Source of the DNA: Cyprinodon diabolis
Lineage: Eukaryota; Chordata; Actinopteri; Cyprinodontiformes; Cyprinodontidae
Reading direction: 5' to 3'
DNA length: 64,000 nt
Assembly (NCBI GenBank): GCA_030533445.1
Contig: CM060081.1
Span: forward strand, 20,567,611 to 20,631,610
The notes beneath the pieces are model-generated. The model ran no database searches. It was not told where the DNA came from and was given only the letters and a program-made list of their open reading frames with translations. Shown one piece after another: positions 35,691 to 47,691 of the stretch (position 1 is the stretch's first letter; each line of letters opens with the position of its first letter). Both the position numbers and the translations under genes were made by a program.

Positions 35691-36413
35691 TTCAATTCAA
35701 TTCAGTTTATTTATATAGCGCCAAATTCACAACACATGTCATCTCAAGGCACTTTACAGTTCAACCAGATCATACAGTCAAATTGATACAAAGTTTTCTA
35801 TCTAAGGGAAACCAGTTGATTGCATTGACTCATTGACTCAAATACAATCCCTCACACTAAGCATGCTTGTAGCGACAGTGGAGAGGAAAAACTCCCTTTT
35901 AACAGGAAGAAACCTCCAGCAGAACCAGGCTCAGTGTGAGCGGCCATCTGCCGAGGCCGACTGGGGTTCAAGGAGACAGAAGCAGAGTTACAAAAAGCAG
36001 CTGTAAAAGGCGGCCCCGTCCAGGAAACACACAGCCAGGCAGACGAGCTCCAAGGCAGCTCCCATGCCAGAGAACAAAGAGAGCACATCCACCCAGCCAC
36101 GGCCAGAGAAACAGGACCACACCTGAAGACAGGCCGATCTCCAATATCTACAAACAAGGGTGTTGATGGAAGCAGCACAGCTGATGTTTCTTTCCTGGAT
36201 GACGTCACAGCCAAACAGGAACAGACGAGGCAAAGCTACTCTGAGGAAAAGCAGAGAGAGCAGAAGGTTAGAGATTGAACAAACAGATTCTGCAGAATAG
36301 GAGAACAGAGAGAGAATGAAGCAGAATGATGAAATGGGGGTCCCTATGTCCTCCAGAAGTCTAAGCCTATAGCAGCATAACTATAGAGATAGCTCAGGAT
36401 AACCTGAGCCACA

Positions 36414-39298
36414 CTAACTATAAGCTTTATCAAAAAGGAAAGTTTTAAGCCTAGTCTTAAAAGTAGACAGAGTGTCTGCCTCACGGACTAAAACTGGTAG
36501 TTGGTTCCACAGGAGAGGAGCCTGATAACTAAAAGATCTGCCTCCCATTCTACTTTTAGAAATTCTAGGAACCACTAGTAAACCTGCAGATTGAGAGCGA
36601 AGTGCTCTGTTAGGAACATAAGGAACAATCAGATCTCTGATATAAGATGGAGCTTGGCCATTTAAGGCTTTATATGTGAGAAGGAGGATTTTAAATTCTA
36701 TTCTTGTTTTAACAGGAAGCCAATGAAGAGAAGCCAGGATAGGAGAGATATGATCTCTCTTTTTAATTTTCATCAGAACTCTGGCTGCAGCATTTTGGAT
36801 CAGCTGAAGGCTTTTAACTACAGTTTGTGGACTTCCTGATAGTAAAGAATTACAATAGTCCAGCCTTGAAGTAACAAATGCATGGACTAGTTTCTCAGCA
36901 TCACCCCTGGACAGGAGATTTCTAATTTTTGCAATGTTCCTCAGATGAAAGAAGGAAATTCTAGAAACCTCTTTGATCTGGGATTTAAATGACAGGTCCT
37001 GATCAAAAATAACACCAAGATTTTTTACTTTATTATCTGAAATCAGTTTAATCCCATCCAAATGAAGTGACTGGCTAATCAGCTTCTTTTTCAGAGACTC
37101 TGGTCCAAAGACTATAACTTCTGTTTTGTCTGCATTCAGAAGCAGAAAGTTAAGAGTCATCCAGGTTTTTATGTCTTCAAGACATGCCTGTAATCTATGT
37201 AATGGGTTAGCTTCATCTGGATTTATAGACAGATATAGCTGGGTATCATCAGCATAACAGTGGAAATTAATCCCATGCTGTCTAATAACTCTACCAATTG
37301 GGAGCATGTATAAAGTAAAGAGAATTGGTCCTAGCACTGATCCCTGTGGTACTCCACAGGTAACCTTTGAGCGTGTTGAAGATCTATCATTAACATGAAC
37401 AAGCTGAATTCGATCAGATAGTTAAGATTTAAACCAGTCTAGTGCTGTTCCTTTAATTCCAACAAAATATTCAAGTCTTTCTGAAAGAATATTATGGTCA
37501 ACTGTATCAAATGCAGCACTAAGATCCAACAGGACGAGCACAGATACAAGTCCATTATCTGAGGCCATGAGAATATCATTAGTGACTTTCACCAGAGCTG
37601 TTTCAGTGCTATGATGAGCTCTAAAGCCAGACTGAAACTCTTCAAAAAGTTCATTATGGTGTAAGTGGTCGCAAACTTGTTTGGCAACTACTTTCTCAAC
37701 AATTTTGGATAAGAAAGGAAGATTGGATATAGGTCTATAATTGACCAAGTCATCTGGGTCAAGAGACGGTTTCTTAAGCAGAGGTTTAATTACAGCAACC
37801 TTAAAAGCTTTAGGTACATATCCCTGTAACAGAGATAGATTAATCACATCTAAAATGGAGGAGGAGATCAAAGGGAATGCCTCCTTAAATAACCTGGTTG
37901 GAACTGAATCTAACATACAAGTTGAAGGCTTAGATGAAGACAATAATTTTGCTAATTCAGAAAGTTCAACTGGATCAAAGCAGTCCAAACCCGGTTCAGA
38001 TTCCATGACTACCTCAGGTACAATCGCAGATAGAGGAGTGCTTATGATCTTATTTTTAATAAGATCAATCTTATTTATAAAGAATCCCATAAAATCATTG
38101 CTGCTAAGAGCAGGTGGAATGGACGGTTCAACAGAGCTATGGCTCTGGGTGAGTTTGGCAACTGTATTAAAAAGAAATCTAGGATTATTCTTATTCTCCT
38201 CTATTAATGAGGAGAAGTATGCTGCTCTTGCTTTACAAAGGTTCCTCTTATACAGCAGTAAACCATTTTTCCAGACTAGGAAGGACTCCCGCAGGCCTGT
38301 GGAGCGATATTTTCTCTCCAGTTTCCTAGCATTTTGCTTCAAAGTACGCAGCTCTGCATTAAACCAAGGAGCAAGCTTTCTATTTTCAACGGTTTTCATT
38401 TTCAAGGGAGCTGCGTTGTCCAAGGCAGTACGCAGAGAACTAGCAACCCCATCAACAAAATCATCAACCTGTGAAGGGGAATAAGCTATGCTTTTGCACT
38501 CTGCAGCACTGCTCAGCGACACAGAGAAGAGAGAACGTGAAGCAGATTCTTTAAAATTTATAACTGCACTATCTGATAAAGATCTACTAAAATTGAACCT
38601 TCTTTTGGGGGAGGAGAACTCTGTTAAAATAATCCTGAAGGTTATTAGAAAGTGGTCAGAGAGGACAGGGTTGTGAGGAAATACTGTTATTTCTTCACAT
38701 TCTATGCCGTATGTCAGCACAAGATCCAAAGTATGAAGATGAGAATGTGTGGGACTATTCACATTTTGAACAAAGCCAATAGTGTCTAAGATAGCATTAA
38801 AGGCTGCTCTTAAGCTATCGCCTTCAATGTCAGCATGGATGTTAAAATCTCCCACTATGATGACCCTGTCAGTATATAATACCAAATCAGAAAGGAACTC
38901 TGAAAACTCATCTAAAAATTCAGAGTAAGGACCTGGCAGACGATACAAAGTTACAAAAAGAAGAGGTTTTCTTGCCTTGAAATTTGGATGAGGGAAATTA
39001 AGGGTTAAATGTTCAAAAGAGTTGTAGGTATTAATTGTTTTGGGAGTAATCAGTAAGTCAGACTGGAGATTGTTGCTACTCCTCCTCCTCGCCCAGAACT
39101 TCTGGGTATGTGAACATTTAAATAGCTTGAAGGAGTTGCCTCGTTTATGCTCACATAATCCTCTTGCTGCAGCCAGGTTTCTGTAAGGCAAAACAAGTCA
39201 ATGTGATTATCACAAATCAAGTCATTAACTAGCAGACTTTTAGAGGAAAGCGATCTTATGTTAAACAGACCGCATTTAATTTTTAACTTTTTTCCCAA
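36414..39298 (-). pseudogene. L2 ORF2 (endonuclease-reverse transcriptase) with one frameshift and one stop
   Basis: Starts at about 39298 ([20 protein letters not shown]). The apurinic-type endonuclease follows: [17 protein letters not shown], then VGDFNIHAD and LSDHFLI. A one-base frameshift near 39070, just after GRGGGVATI, moves the frame; the main frame then runs 39191-37422. RT blocks visible: NYRPISNLPFLSKIVEKVV, FQSGFRAHHSTETALVKV, LVLLDLSAAFDTVDH, and after an in-frame TAA at 37422-37424, GPILFTLYMLPIG, the catalytic YADDTQLY (about 37257-37234) and the C-terminal WNQLPVLVREADTLSTFKTR. The enzyme nicks DNA and primes reverse transcription there. With both lesions the copy cannot make a full protein. 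Confidence 0.9.
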
Positions 39299-39482
39299 TT
39301 GGAGTTATTTTGATTTTAATTAGATTATCATGATTTACTCCTTTGGGAATCTTTGCTAATTTATTAGATTTTGTTCGTGGGCAAGACACTGTCTGGATGG
39401 AGTAAAGAGTGGGTAACAGTAGAGAAGCTGCAGAGATGTGTGTTAAACTACAACTCTGCTTCCTGGTCTGCACCCTGGGTGG

Positions 39483-39895
39483 TCAGGGTTTTGGAGGACT
39501 AATAAATGTGGCCAGATTCCTAGAAAGAAGAGCTGCACCATCCAAAGTGGGATGGATGCAGTCTCTCCGAATCAGACCAGGCTTTCCCCAAAAGGATTGC
39601 CAATTATTAATGTAGCCCACGTTGTTTTCAGGACACCACCTAGACAACCAGCGGTTGAATGACGACATGCGGCTAAACATGTCATCACTGGTCAGATCAG
39701 GGAGGGGACCAGAGAAAATTACGGAGTCCGACATTTTTTTGGCAAACTTACACACCGAAGCAACACTAATTTTAGTGACCTCCGATCGGCGTAACCGGGT
39801 GTCATTACCACCAGCGTGAATAACAATCTTACTGTATTTAACCTTATCCTTAGCCAGCAGTTTCAGGTAGGATTTGGTTTAGAAATCTGAAACCA
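39483..39895 (-). pseudogene. L2 ORF1 C-terminal part with SGNH-esterase motifs, 5' truncated
   Basis: The minus-strand frame reads KIVIHAGGNDTRLRRSEV (about 39830-39775), holding the GGND block of SGNH/GDSL hydrolases, and later RDCIHPTLDGAALL (about 39545-39510), the D-x-x-H block with the catalytic aspartate and histidine. The nucleophile serine block would be upstream and is lost by truncation. An esterase domain in ORF1 is known for CR1/L2-type LINEs; it is thought to act on lipids or membranes, but its role is unproven. The frame ends at TAA/TAG near 39483, shortly before ORF2. Confidence 0.8.
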
Positions 39896-42800
39896 ACTGA
39901 ATGATGGCCAGATATCTGTTGGGCAGGGAATACGCAGTGTGGGAGCGACTTGTCAAACCTACTTGGCTCATGTGCTTGAGCTTTCAAAACACTTCAAGCT
40001 GAACCTCATAGAGAATCTCCTCACTTGAACATTGTGCTGATATAATGTGCTTCTTTATGCTGACAGGCCAAGTGAACATGCAAATGCATGTGGTTCAGGG
40101 CTGGTACACACATCACCTGGCTTTCTGGTTATGCATGTTTGTCCCATGTAATAGGTGATTACAGCATCCCTCCCTGGTATAAAGAAAATCAGTTTATTGA
40201 TTAGGCTGTAATATACAGAGATGACAATAGACTTGAATTACCTTTTTGTTCAGTGTTACCAGTCAATATCTGAATATTGATCTGATTAGAACATTGTGTA
40301 AACTGAGGGGAAATTTTAATTTCTCTAGCAATTAAAAATCTGAGGACAAAGATGGATGACTTCTAGGTTTTGTTTTTGATGCAGCAATATCTTACAGACA
40401 AATAAACATTCTCTCAGAAGCGTAAACATTTTAGCCTGATGACAATCATATAGCCGTATACAAGAAAAGAGATGCTATTAAAAACACATTCTTCGTGGAA
40501 AATGTTTGCTAATTAAATGTGATAAAAAGTAAATTACTTTTTTTCCAGTGTACACTAAAAGACTGGTTTTCTCAGTAAACAAACCAAAGAAAATGTTTAT
40601 CTGAGCTGGAAAAAAAAGGTCTGATGCACTACTACTAGTCCTACTATGGCTCTCACATTTTCTATATTTTGTCAAGACCTCTGCTATGAATCAGTGCAGG
40701 AATATTTAGCTTTTTCATCTTCAGTTACTGCACCTCTTGGTGGATTTACTGTGTTTCTGGTCATGTGGCAGCATCACATTAGCTTTACTTTTTCTACAGA
40801 TTCTCTCAACTTGTCTGCATCTTCTCAAACAGGAAAAAACTGATTATGCACTCAATGACGGTGAGTAAATTTTAAGGAGCTCGCAGAGTGATTTTGGGGC
40901 AAAATTTTTGGAAATACAGACATGGGCATTTATTGTTTATCTACTGCACTTTAAACAAAATTACAATAAGGTTTGTCAGCATACTCATCAGTTGAAATCT
41001 TGTCTTTGAAGGCCTCAGAAGTCTTTTAAAATAAGGATGCACTGGTGCAGTGACATGCATAACTGTGGCCCAGTTATTAAAAGCGCATGCCAAAATGCCC
41101 TCTTGGAAGCCAAAACATTTGCTAAAGTATTACCTTCGGAACCAAAATAGGTGTTAGCTCCTGCTTTTCAAAAAGTCTGTGCATACCAATGCACTGGTTC
41201 ACATTTTTTCATTTCTGACATGAACATGATACTTGAATTTGGACATCTGCAGAGCTCGATGTTTTTCCAATACCAGAGCTCCATTTTAATGTTATTATCA
41301 TTTTGGACCAACTGTCCCTGGCAAAAGGAAGATTCCGCTAGAAGTTGGAAAAAGTGAACCAAACTCCTTTAGAAAACTGACATCAGTAAGATAATTTTTG
41401 TTGATGTTTTATGGTTTGTAGCCTGTTCTGAATTAAGATAGCCATATTTTTATCATACAAAGGAGATTTTGCTTTTGGGAAATCTCATTCTTGAAAATAA
41501 TTGTAATCTCAATGTATTGAAAGGAACCTATGACTATGTTATTTGAATATTTACCAAGCCTCAAATTTATTTTTATATTTCATTAGGTACAAAATTAAGA
41601 AGAAAATTGGGATTTAAGATGGAATTTTCTGTATTAGATGATAAAAATTCTTTGTAATGCTGGTAACATAGAAAACAATGTTGAGAAAATAGGTGTTTAC
41701 CAGTCCTATACTGCTAGTAAACTACTCTTAAACCTCCCCTAGCCAATGTTTCAAATGCTTCTAACTCCACTGATCTGATAAGAGGTGTAGCCGATGGCCA
41801 TTGTTGGCTAACAATGATCACTAAATGCTTATAATATACCTATAATGAGATATTCGAGTGTATGTGCATATTGTTACATGAATTGCACCATAGATCGTTA
41901 ACTCTTTTCTCCATTAAGTAATTTAAAGTATGTTCATGTAATTGTCTTTTTTATCAACAGTGTAAATCTTGTATATTCATTTTTAATAAAATTCATATGT
42001 CACATACTTTGCATGTTATAGAATTTGTTTATGACAATTCATTTAACAGCTTTTTCCTCAGCGTACTGAATGCAAATCCTTTTCTTAGACCTGTGGGTGG
42101 CTTCCAAGTTTTCTCAAGGAAATTGCCTGAAATGCCCCTGCTGGGAGAAGTACCTTCTTGAATCCAAATTCACCAGAATACATGTAGAAATTGTTTGAGT
42201 TTTTTTTCTTTGGTGAACTTTTCAGAAAAGTTTGCATAAAAGCAAAGTTTTTCTTGTTCTCTTTCATTCTGTCTTTAGTAACTTTTAAGAGACACAAATC
42301 AGCTGGTTGTCTGATCCTTTTGATTAGGTTTTGCCCCACTTACCTCATATCTGTGAGGGCGTTTGTTGTTGTATGACCTAGAAAAATAAGTGTGTGTTTT
42401 AAAGTGTGTGTAGCAAAAGGGAAGCATGCTGAGTCTTTATAGGTTGAAAAATAAAAGTAAGATCAAGGTGAAGTTTCAATTTGAAAGCTTTTGTAAAATG
42501 CATATTGGTTTCTAAAACTCAAAAAATATTTCTTTGATTAGCATAAAATAGTAACAGGAAAGAAATTTAAAACACTATTAAATCCAAAAACATACAAGTT
42601 GGAGTGACATGAAAACAAAAATAATTTAGCAAGCTTCCTAGGGTTTGGTTTAAAAGAATTAAAGCCCAGCTTGATGTCTTCTTTTAAGAAGTCACACAGC
42701 ATTTTTCTTTTTAGCAAGTAATACAAGTCATGTTATACAGTGCAATGAGTTCCTATGGATGCAATTTAAATTACAATGTGGAACTGATAATGTACAATTC

Positions 42801-43109
42801 CTTATGAATAATTGGTTGTTCAGTGACATACTTGGAAAAACTTACATGGCAGTAAAAAGGAATCCCTTCTTCTGACAGGACTCTTATGTTAAATGGTGTC
42901 TGTACAATTTTCCATAGGTCTAAGCATGAACTTCTTTGTTACTTATTTAGTAACATTTTTAATATATGAACTAAACTTCTGAGGACCAACAGACCTCCTG
43001 GGCACCGAAGGCTGTCCCTGATGTACCATTTTTAATGTTACAGAGTCAGTTTAGAGATCTGGTGTGAATTAACTTTGTTAAAGTCAGGGTTAGGAATATA
43101 CTGTTACCA
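39896..43109. other. AT-rich intergenic sequence, nothing recognised
   Basis: About 3.2 kb without a supported gene, RNA gene or classified repeat. Confidence 0.45.
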
Positions 43110-43205
43110 CTGTCCAGGGTGTATCAATTGCCCAATGTCCGCTGCAGAGGATCGCCGGAGACCCTGCAAGGGCAAGCCGGTATTTCTGTATGAATGAATG
43201 TACTG
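43110..43205 (+). mobile_element. Degenerate SINE family A tail
   Basis: CCAGGGTGTATCAATTGCCCAATG... GGATCGCCGGAGACCCTGCAAGGG... followed by GAATGAATG and GATGGATA resembles the 3' part of the SINE at 16401-16740, with many substitutions. An old, 5'-truncated copy. Confidence 0.5.
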
Positions 43206-43439
43206 ATGGATATATTCTAATAACTAGTGCACTTTAGTGGTGCTTTTAAATCCAAAGAATTTTCAGCACCCAAAACAATGGATTTACACGTTATCCCTTG
43301 AGGTAAGTTCAGAAGCAAATCAGCGCAATGCAGGATTATGCCACCTGAAGTTGAAAAGTGTGAATTTTTTTGTTTTTTCTTGTCTTTTTTTGTGAGAATC
43401 AATTACAGGATGACATAGGGTGAAAGATCACAGCAGAGA

Positions 43440-43545
43440 TAAAGCTAGGTAAAACTTTTTTTTTTGACATGGGAAGAACTTTTTTAAATTTAATTGTTCT
43501 TGTGACAATGACATTAAAGATAAATTGAATTGAAATTGAATTGTA
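43440..43545 (+). mobile_element. Possible LINE 3' tail
   Basis: Sequence ending in TGACATTAAAGATAAATTGAATTG with repeated AATTGAA units resembles the 3' ends of fish LINEs (a stem, then an AT-rich short repeat). No coding part is left. Confidence 0.35.
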
Positions 43546-43660
43546 AGGAATGCTCTTTAAAGGTGTATGGGTGGCTTTTAAAAAAAAAGTTTTTTTGAAT
43601 TTTCCCCTTAAAAAGACTGTTAAATCGAGTTTATTCTTTTTTTTCTCTTGTAACTTTAGA

Positions 43661-43860
43661 GCTGGTCCTGGACATCTGCCGCCTCGGTGTCTGCTTTGGT
43701 GCCTTCTTTGTATGGCGGAAGTACAACAGGAAGCCACCGTGATCCAACGGTAGTTCCTAGACTCCCTAAACTGGGAGCATATCTGGAGGATCAGGGACTC
43801 ATGGAAGCTGGTGCCGTTGTTTCGCTTTCTATGATGAATAAAGCAACTGTGACTAGATTT
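43661..43860 (+). other. Candidate terminal exon of an unrecognised small gene
   Basis: A strong acceptor-like run (T-rich tract, then CTTTAG) ends at 43660. An open stretch follows reading ELVLDICRLGVCFGAFFVWR then KYNRKPP and a stop about 80 bases on. The peptide has a hydrophobic, membrane-like core flanked by basic residues. AATAAA follows at about 43837-43842. Together this looks like a last exon with stop codon and polyadenylation signal. No homologue comes to mind, no upstream exon was found, and the other two frames are also partly open, so this is speculative. Confidence 0.22.
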
Positions 43861-44320
43861 GTAAATTCCACCATGCTGAGTTAAAACTGGCAAGCAGCAG
43901 AAGCAACCTCCTTCTATTTGACAATGCTATGAAGTGAAAGAAGTGGTGGGAATTGTGTTTGATGTGAATGGAAAATAAGTGTTATTTCCTATTAAGATTT
44001 TGGTGCAGTTCAGCTAAAAATCTGTAACTTTACATATATGTCAGTCTTCTTTGTAAATTAAATCAAACTAAGGCTAAGTTCACACTGGAGCTTGAAGCAA
44101 CCAAAACACAATTTTTTTTTGCCTGTAAGCAAACTGTATCTGATCTTTTAATGGCAGTCTGAACAACACAGATCAGATCTTTTCCAATGTTGGATCCGTC
44201 CACTAGACTCTGTGGTCCTGAATCCGATATGAATCTGATCTTTTCAAATGCAACCAGGTTGCATTCATTAGACCTGAACGTCATTAATACTGAACAAAGA
44301 TCACGATTTTTTTTTTTTTT

Positions 44321-44789
44321 GGCAATGTGGCAATAAGAATAATTGTCTAGATGCCAAAAATAGCCCAACAGATTTTACTTTCACAAGTGTATCAGTATGA
44401 CAATTGCCATATTGCTCCACTTGTTTCATGCACATAAATTGCTTCATTATAAGTATGCAGGGAGTTTTACAATTTATATGGACACTGCAATGTTAATAGA
44501 ACAGAACAGGAAAAACAGAAGAAGAAAACGAAAAAAAAGGAGGAAAGATGAAAGAAAGAGGAGTTAGAAAGGAGACAATGACAAAACATTTTCAGCCTGC
44601 TTCATCACCTGGAACCTGATGCAAAAAGAAAAGCACAACCGAAAGACATGGTACGAGACATACAATAAAGTAACACCTAGATACTATCGCTGAAGTAGTA
44701 TTGTTTAGTCTGACATGTATTCTATGTTACTTGAAGATATGAATGTGGGCTCTCTGTATGAAAGTGAATCTCTAAGTACCTGGAGCCAA
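44321..44789 (+). repeat. Dispersed ~465-bp repeat, copy 1 (inverted relative to 61152-61612)
   Basis: Aligns with the reverse complement of 61152-61612 along its whole length: GGCAATGTGGCAATAAGAAT at one end, ACATGGTACGAGACATACAA in the middle, TACCTGGAGCCAA at the other. No protein-coding signal or inverted termini. Class unknown; possibly the non-coding part of a DNA transposon. Confidence 0.75.
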
Positions 44790-44839
44790 GTTCTTTGTGA
44801 GTGTACAGTTGTGCATGTAAAGTTTATCCATAGAGAAAA

Positions 44840-45455
44840 TGCTCAATAGTGGTTGTGGAGAGCCGAAGAGGCACCCCCTCCAGAGCACTGAGTCCAGCGC
44901 CGGGAGACCCAAAGCCCCAGACGCCCAAAGGGACCTCAAGAGTGAAGGCACCAAGGAGGGGCCAGCCGAGGAAATCAGACCCTCACCAAGGGACGAGGAG
45001 AGACAGCCCCGAGGAAGTCCCCCAGCCACCGCAATGTCGGTGCCCCGGGGAGTCACGGGGACGAGTCTGTAGGCTCCACTGGCAGTCAGCCATCCTGAAG
45101 TGAATCCGGCCCTGGGCCCCAGGGATCCGAGGCCCCAGGGGCTCCCGATCACCAGACAGGAGCCCCGGCCAGCAGCCACTCGGGCATCCGCCCCCAAACC
45201 CAGAGCTCCACCAGTGCACCGGCGAGCCCCGACGCCAGCCAGCGCAGGGAGAGCAGGACGGGGGGAATGTGGTCCGCACTTAGCGGAGACTTGAGATGTG
45301 TTTGGGAGAGGGGGCAGTTCAGATCCCAACCTGGGAGAAAAAAAAAAAAACGCGGACACACATTCACACATAACACTAACATTAAATAATACCGGGACCA
45401 AAGACCCGGCGGTACCGGTGGTTGGTCCCGGGATTATTGGATGACCCAATAAGTG
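44840..45455 (+). repeat. GC-rich unclassified block with palindromes
   Basis: A ~600-bp island of high GC in AT-rich surroundings. It is low in clear coding signal, since both strands are open because of composition. A perfect 10-bp inverted pair CCGGGACCAA / TTGGTCCCGG spans about 45391-45433 with a GC-rich loop. It looks like a fragment of a mobile element such as a 5' region, but I cannot assign a family. Confidence 0.4.
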
Positions 45456-45715
45456 AACCTGAAATCCGGATGGGCGGAGGGGAGCGGCGACACCACCACA
45501 CCAACCATCTCAGTCAAGACCAGAGACCAGGTGGCTCGCTCTTCCTCCTAACCCCAGACTCTCTTTTTTTTTTAACCATCTTTAAAAAATTTTGTTTTTA
45601 AGGTTGGGAAAGAATGCTGGATTCGCTCCAGCACTACCGTACATGTTTACTTCCGTAAACACAGAGCAGAGCATGCTTACTTGTGACGTCATCGCGTCCT
45701 CTACTGCGCATGCAA
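45456..45715. other. Unclassified flank with CRE-like and NRF1-like motifs
   Basis: Lies between the GC-rich block and the second gypsy element. It includes GTGACGTCATC near 45683, a full CRE/ATF site, and CTGCGCATGC near 45703, an NRF1-like site. No gene start is evident. Confidence 0.35.
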
Positions 45716-45720
45716 GAAAC

Positions 45721-45941
45721 TGTCATGATTGGTTTTAATTCAAACCCACATGCAGAACACAACGGAGGCTGGGTAAAAGTTTAACAGAGTTTAAACATAA
45801 AGACATGAACTGGATCAGGAACTGGTCCGAGTTGGGTTCACTGAAGTCTGCAGAGATGGATAGTTTGATTAGCTGGGCAGACAGATGATTAATGAGTCCT
45901 TTAAGATAACTCTGAGTCTACCTTGACGGAGTCCAGGCTTC
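45721..45941 (-). mobile_element. Truncated 3' LTR
   Basis: Matches the first ~220 bp of 47859-48644 (plus-strand coordinates) and stops at GTCCAGGCTTC, where proline-rich repeat sequence begins. A ~13-bp deletion (GTTTAAACAT against GTTTATTAAAGGTTG...) removes the polyadenylation signal that the 5' LTR has. The 74-bp GT...AG segment is retained at 45848-45921. Confidence 0.82.
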
Positions 45942-45945
45942 CAGG

Positions 45946-46960
45946 CTACCCATTGCGGCTCCACCTCAGGAGCAGGGGAGCCCGCCGATTGCGGCTCCAC
46001 CTCAGGAGCAGGGGAGCCCGCCGATTGCAGCTCCATCTTAGGAACAGGGGAGCCCGCTGATTGCGGCTCCACCTCAGGAACAGGGGAGACCACCGACTGT
46101 GGCTCCCAATCAGGAACAGGGGAGACCACGACTGTGGCTCCCAATCAGGAACTGAGGAGACCACAGACTGTGGCTCCCAATCAGGAACTGAGGAGACCAC
46201 CGACTGTGGCTCCACATCAGGAACTGAGGAGACCACCGACTGTGGCTCCACATCCAGAACTGAGGAGACCACCGACTGTGGCTCCACATCAGGAACTGAG
46301 GAGACCACCGACTGTGTCTCCACATCAGGAACAGGGGGGACCACCGAGTGTGGCTCCCAATCCAGCATGGGGAAAACCGCCCATGGCAGCAAAGGTTCAG
46401 TCTCTGAAGTGGCTTGTGATGCTTGTAGAGGGCTCCTTGCGGTCAATGACGCCTGTAGAGAGGTCCTAGGAGGGGTAAAACCACATCCTTCGAATTCTGA
46501 CATCTCTTTAAAGTTCTGCTCAGGGGTCTCTGGACGGCACAGAGCTAACTCAGGGGTCTCTAGACGGCACAGAGCTACTTCAGGGGTCTTTAGACGGCTA
46601 AGAATCAGCTCGGGAGTCTAGACGGCTCAGAGCTGGTTCAGGGGTCTCTAGACGGCTCAGAGCTGGCTTACGGCGCCACAGTCTCTTACGTCGGGGTTCA
46701 TTAGAAGCTGGGCTAACGGGTTCACAGGCTGACTGTGGCAAAAGGCTAACTGGTGTGTAAGTGGGTTCAGGTGCAGGTTTAGCTGAAAAGCTAACAGACT
46801 TAGGAATTGGGCTAGATGGTATATGATGAGGTGACAAGAAGGGGAACAAATCGTCTCTATCCCCGTAGAAGAAGTTCCAGAGATCTGATTCTTGGATTAC
46901 AGGAGCTCTGACTGTTCGGGTATTGACTTGTGGTTTGACTTTAAGCTTCTTAATGGATGG
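45946..46960 (-). pseudogene. Proline-rich repeat region after gag
   Basis: Open pieces at 46849-46598 (PEPTYTPVSLLPQ, ALSRLETPEPALSRLDS) and 46503-45946 (SEFEGCGFTPPRTSLQASL, then about ten ~12-residue units such as VVSSVPDVEPQS and SAGSPAPEVEPQ). These are in different frames, so frameshifts have occurred. Order and wording parallel the 29254-30894 ORF (ETPEPALCRP, SEFGVCGSTPPRAPLRALQA, PVPDPEPQSAG). Function unknown. Confidence 0.6.
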
Positions 46961-46962
46961 TG

Positions 46963-47691
46963 CTAGCTGGCGGCCATGTAAGTGCTGGCTGGACTGGACA
47001 GAACTGTGCGGTAGTGGACTGAACAGGGCTGTACAGAGCTGTACTGGACTGGACTGAACTGGACTAAGCTGGGTTGAACTGGTTTCCTAGACCTGGGTTT
47101 GAATCTGTGTTCATGGTATAAGGCTGTGTGAATGAGCTCTTCCGGGGTTGCAGATTTATCTAAAGTGGCTAGTTTGTTTCCAATTTCTTTATTTAATGCC
47201 TTTATGTAGATGGATTTAAGCATGGCATCACTCCAACCGGAAGCGGCGGCTCTGAACCGGAAGTCTTTTGAAAAATGTTCGACGGATCTATTACCTTGTT
47301 TAATGTTAGACAAACCATGAGACTCGACAGATTTACTGGAAAAGACAAGAGTGAATTCGTTAAGAAACTCTTCTCATGTACAGGTGATAGCTGATTCAGA
47401 AGGAAAACGGCCTTCTTTCCATTCACAGGCTTTACCACATAAAAGTGAGAGAATAAAAACTATTTTTTTCTCATCGTCAGGGAAACTGGACGGATTTAGT
47501 TCAAAAAACAATTTGCACTGCCAAAGAAAACTTTTACATTCACTAGATTCGCCAGAAAATAGTGAAGGACGGAAATCAGGAAATGACGGAGCAGATTCTG
47601 ACCTTAGAAGCGGATCTGAAACCGGAAGTGACGGACGGAATTCCGGAAGTGACGAAACAGGCTCCGGAACCGGAAGTTGAACTGGCGCCAT
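46963..47691 (-). pseudogene. Ty3/gypsy-type gag with one in-frame stop
   Basis: Minus-strand frame from 47691 (MAPVQLPVPEPV). It contains LFSGESSECKSFLWQCKLFF, FPDDEKKIVFILSLLCGKAC and W-x-E, the capsid-like core of fish Ty3/gypsy (sushi-type) gags. A TGA at 47374-47376 interrupts it. In the same frame it resumes and gives VEHFSKDFRFRAAASGWSDA and LATLDKSATPEELIHTALYH, then a tandem SVQ/PVQ-rich end. Gag forms the particle that packages element RNA. No zinc knuckle was seen. With the stop the protein is not made whole. Confidence 0.82.

Larger units (their letters stand above)
35693..39895 (-). mobile_element. L2-type LINE, nearly full length, minus strand
   Basis: About 4.2 kb. From right to left it has an ORF1 remnant with esterase motifs, ORF2 with endonuclease and reverse transcriptase, a ~700-bp 3' UTR containing the fish-typical phrase for CTGGAGGTTTCTTCCTGTTA (minus strand, near 35900), and a 3' end of AATTCAATTCAATTC-type repeats at 35693-35707. 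The right (5') end is truncated within ORF1. Another copy's 3' tail lies at 60497-60625. Lesions are few (one frameshift, one nonsense), so the insertion is moderately young. Confidence 0.9.

Noticed and set aside
37741..38484. A 247-codon plus-strand frame
   Set aside because: Antisense to the L2 ORF2, which is clearly coding on the minus strand.
44772..45449. A 225-codon minus frame and smaller overlapping frames
   Set aside because: GC-rich block open on both strands. Sequence unlike any protein I know.
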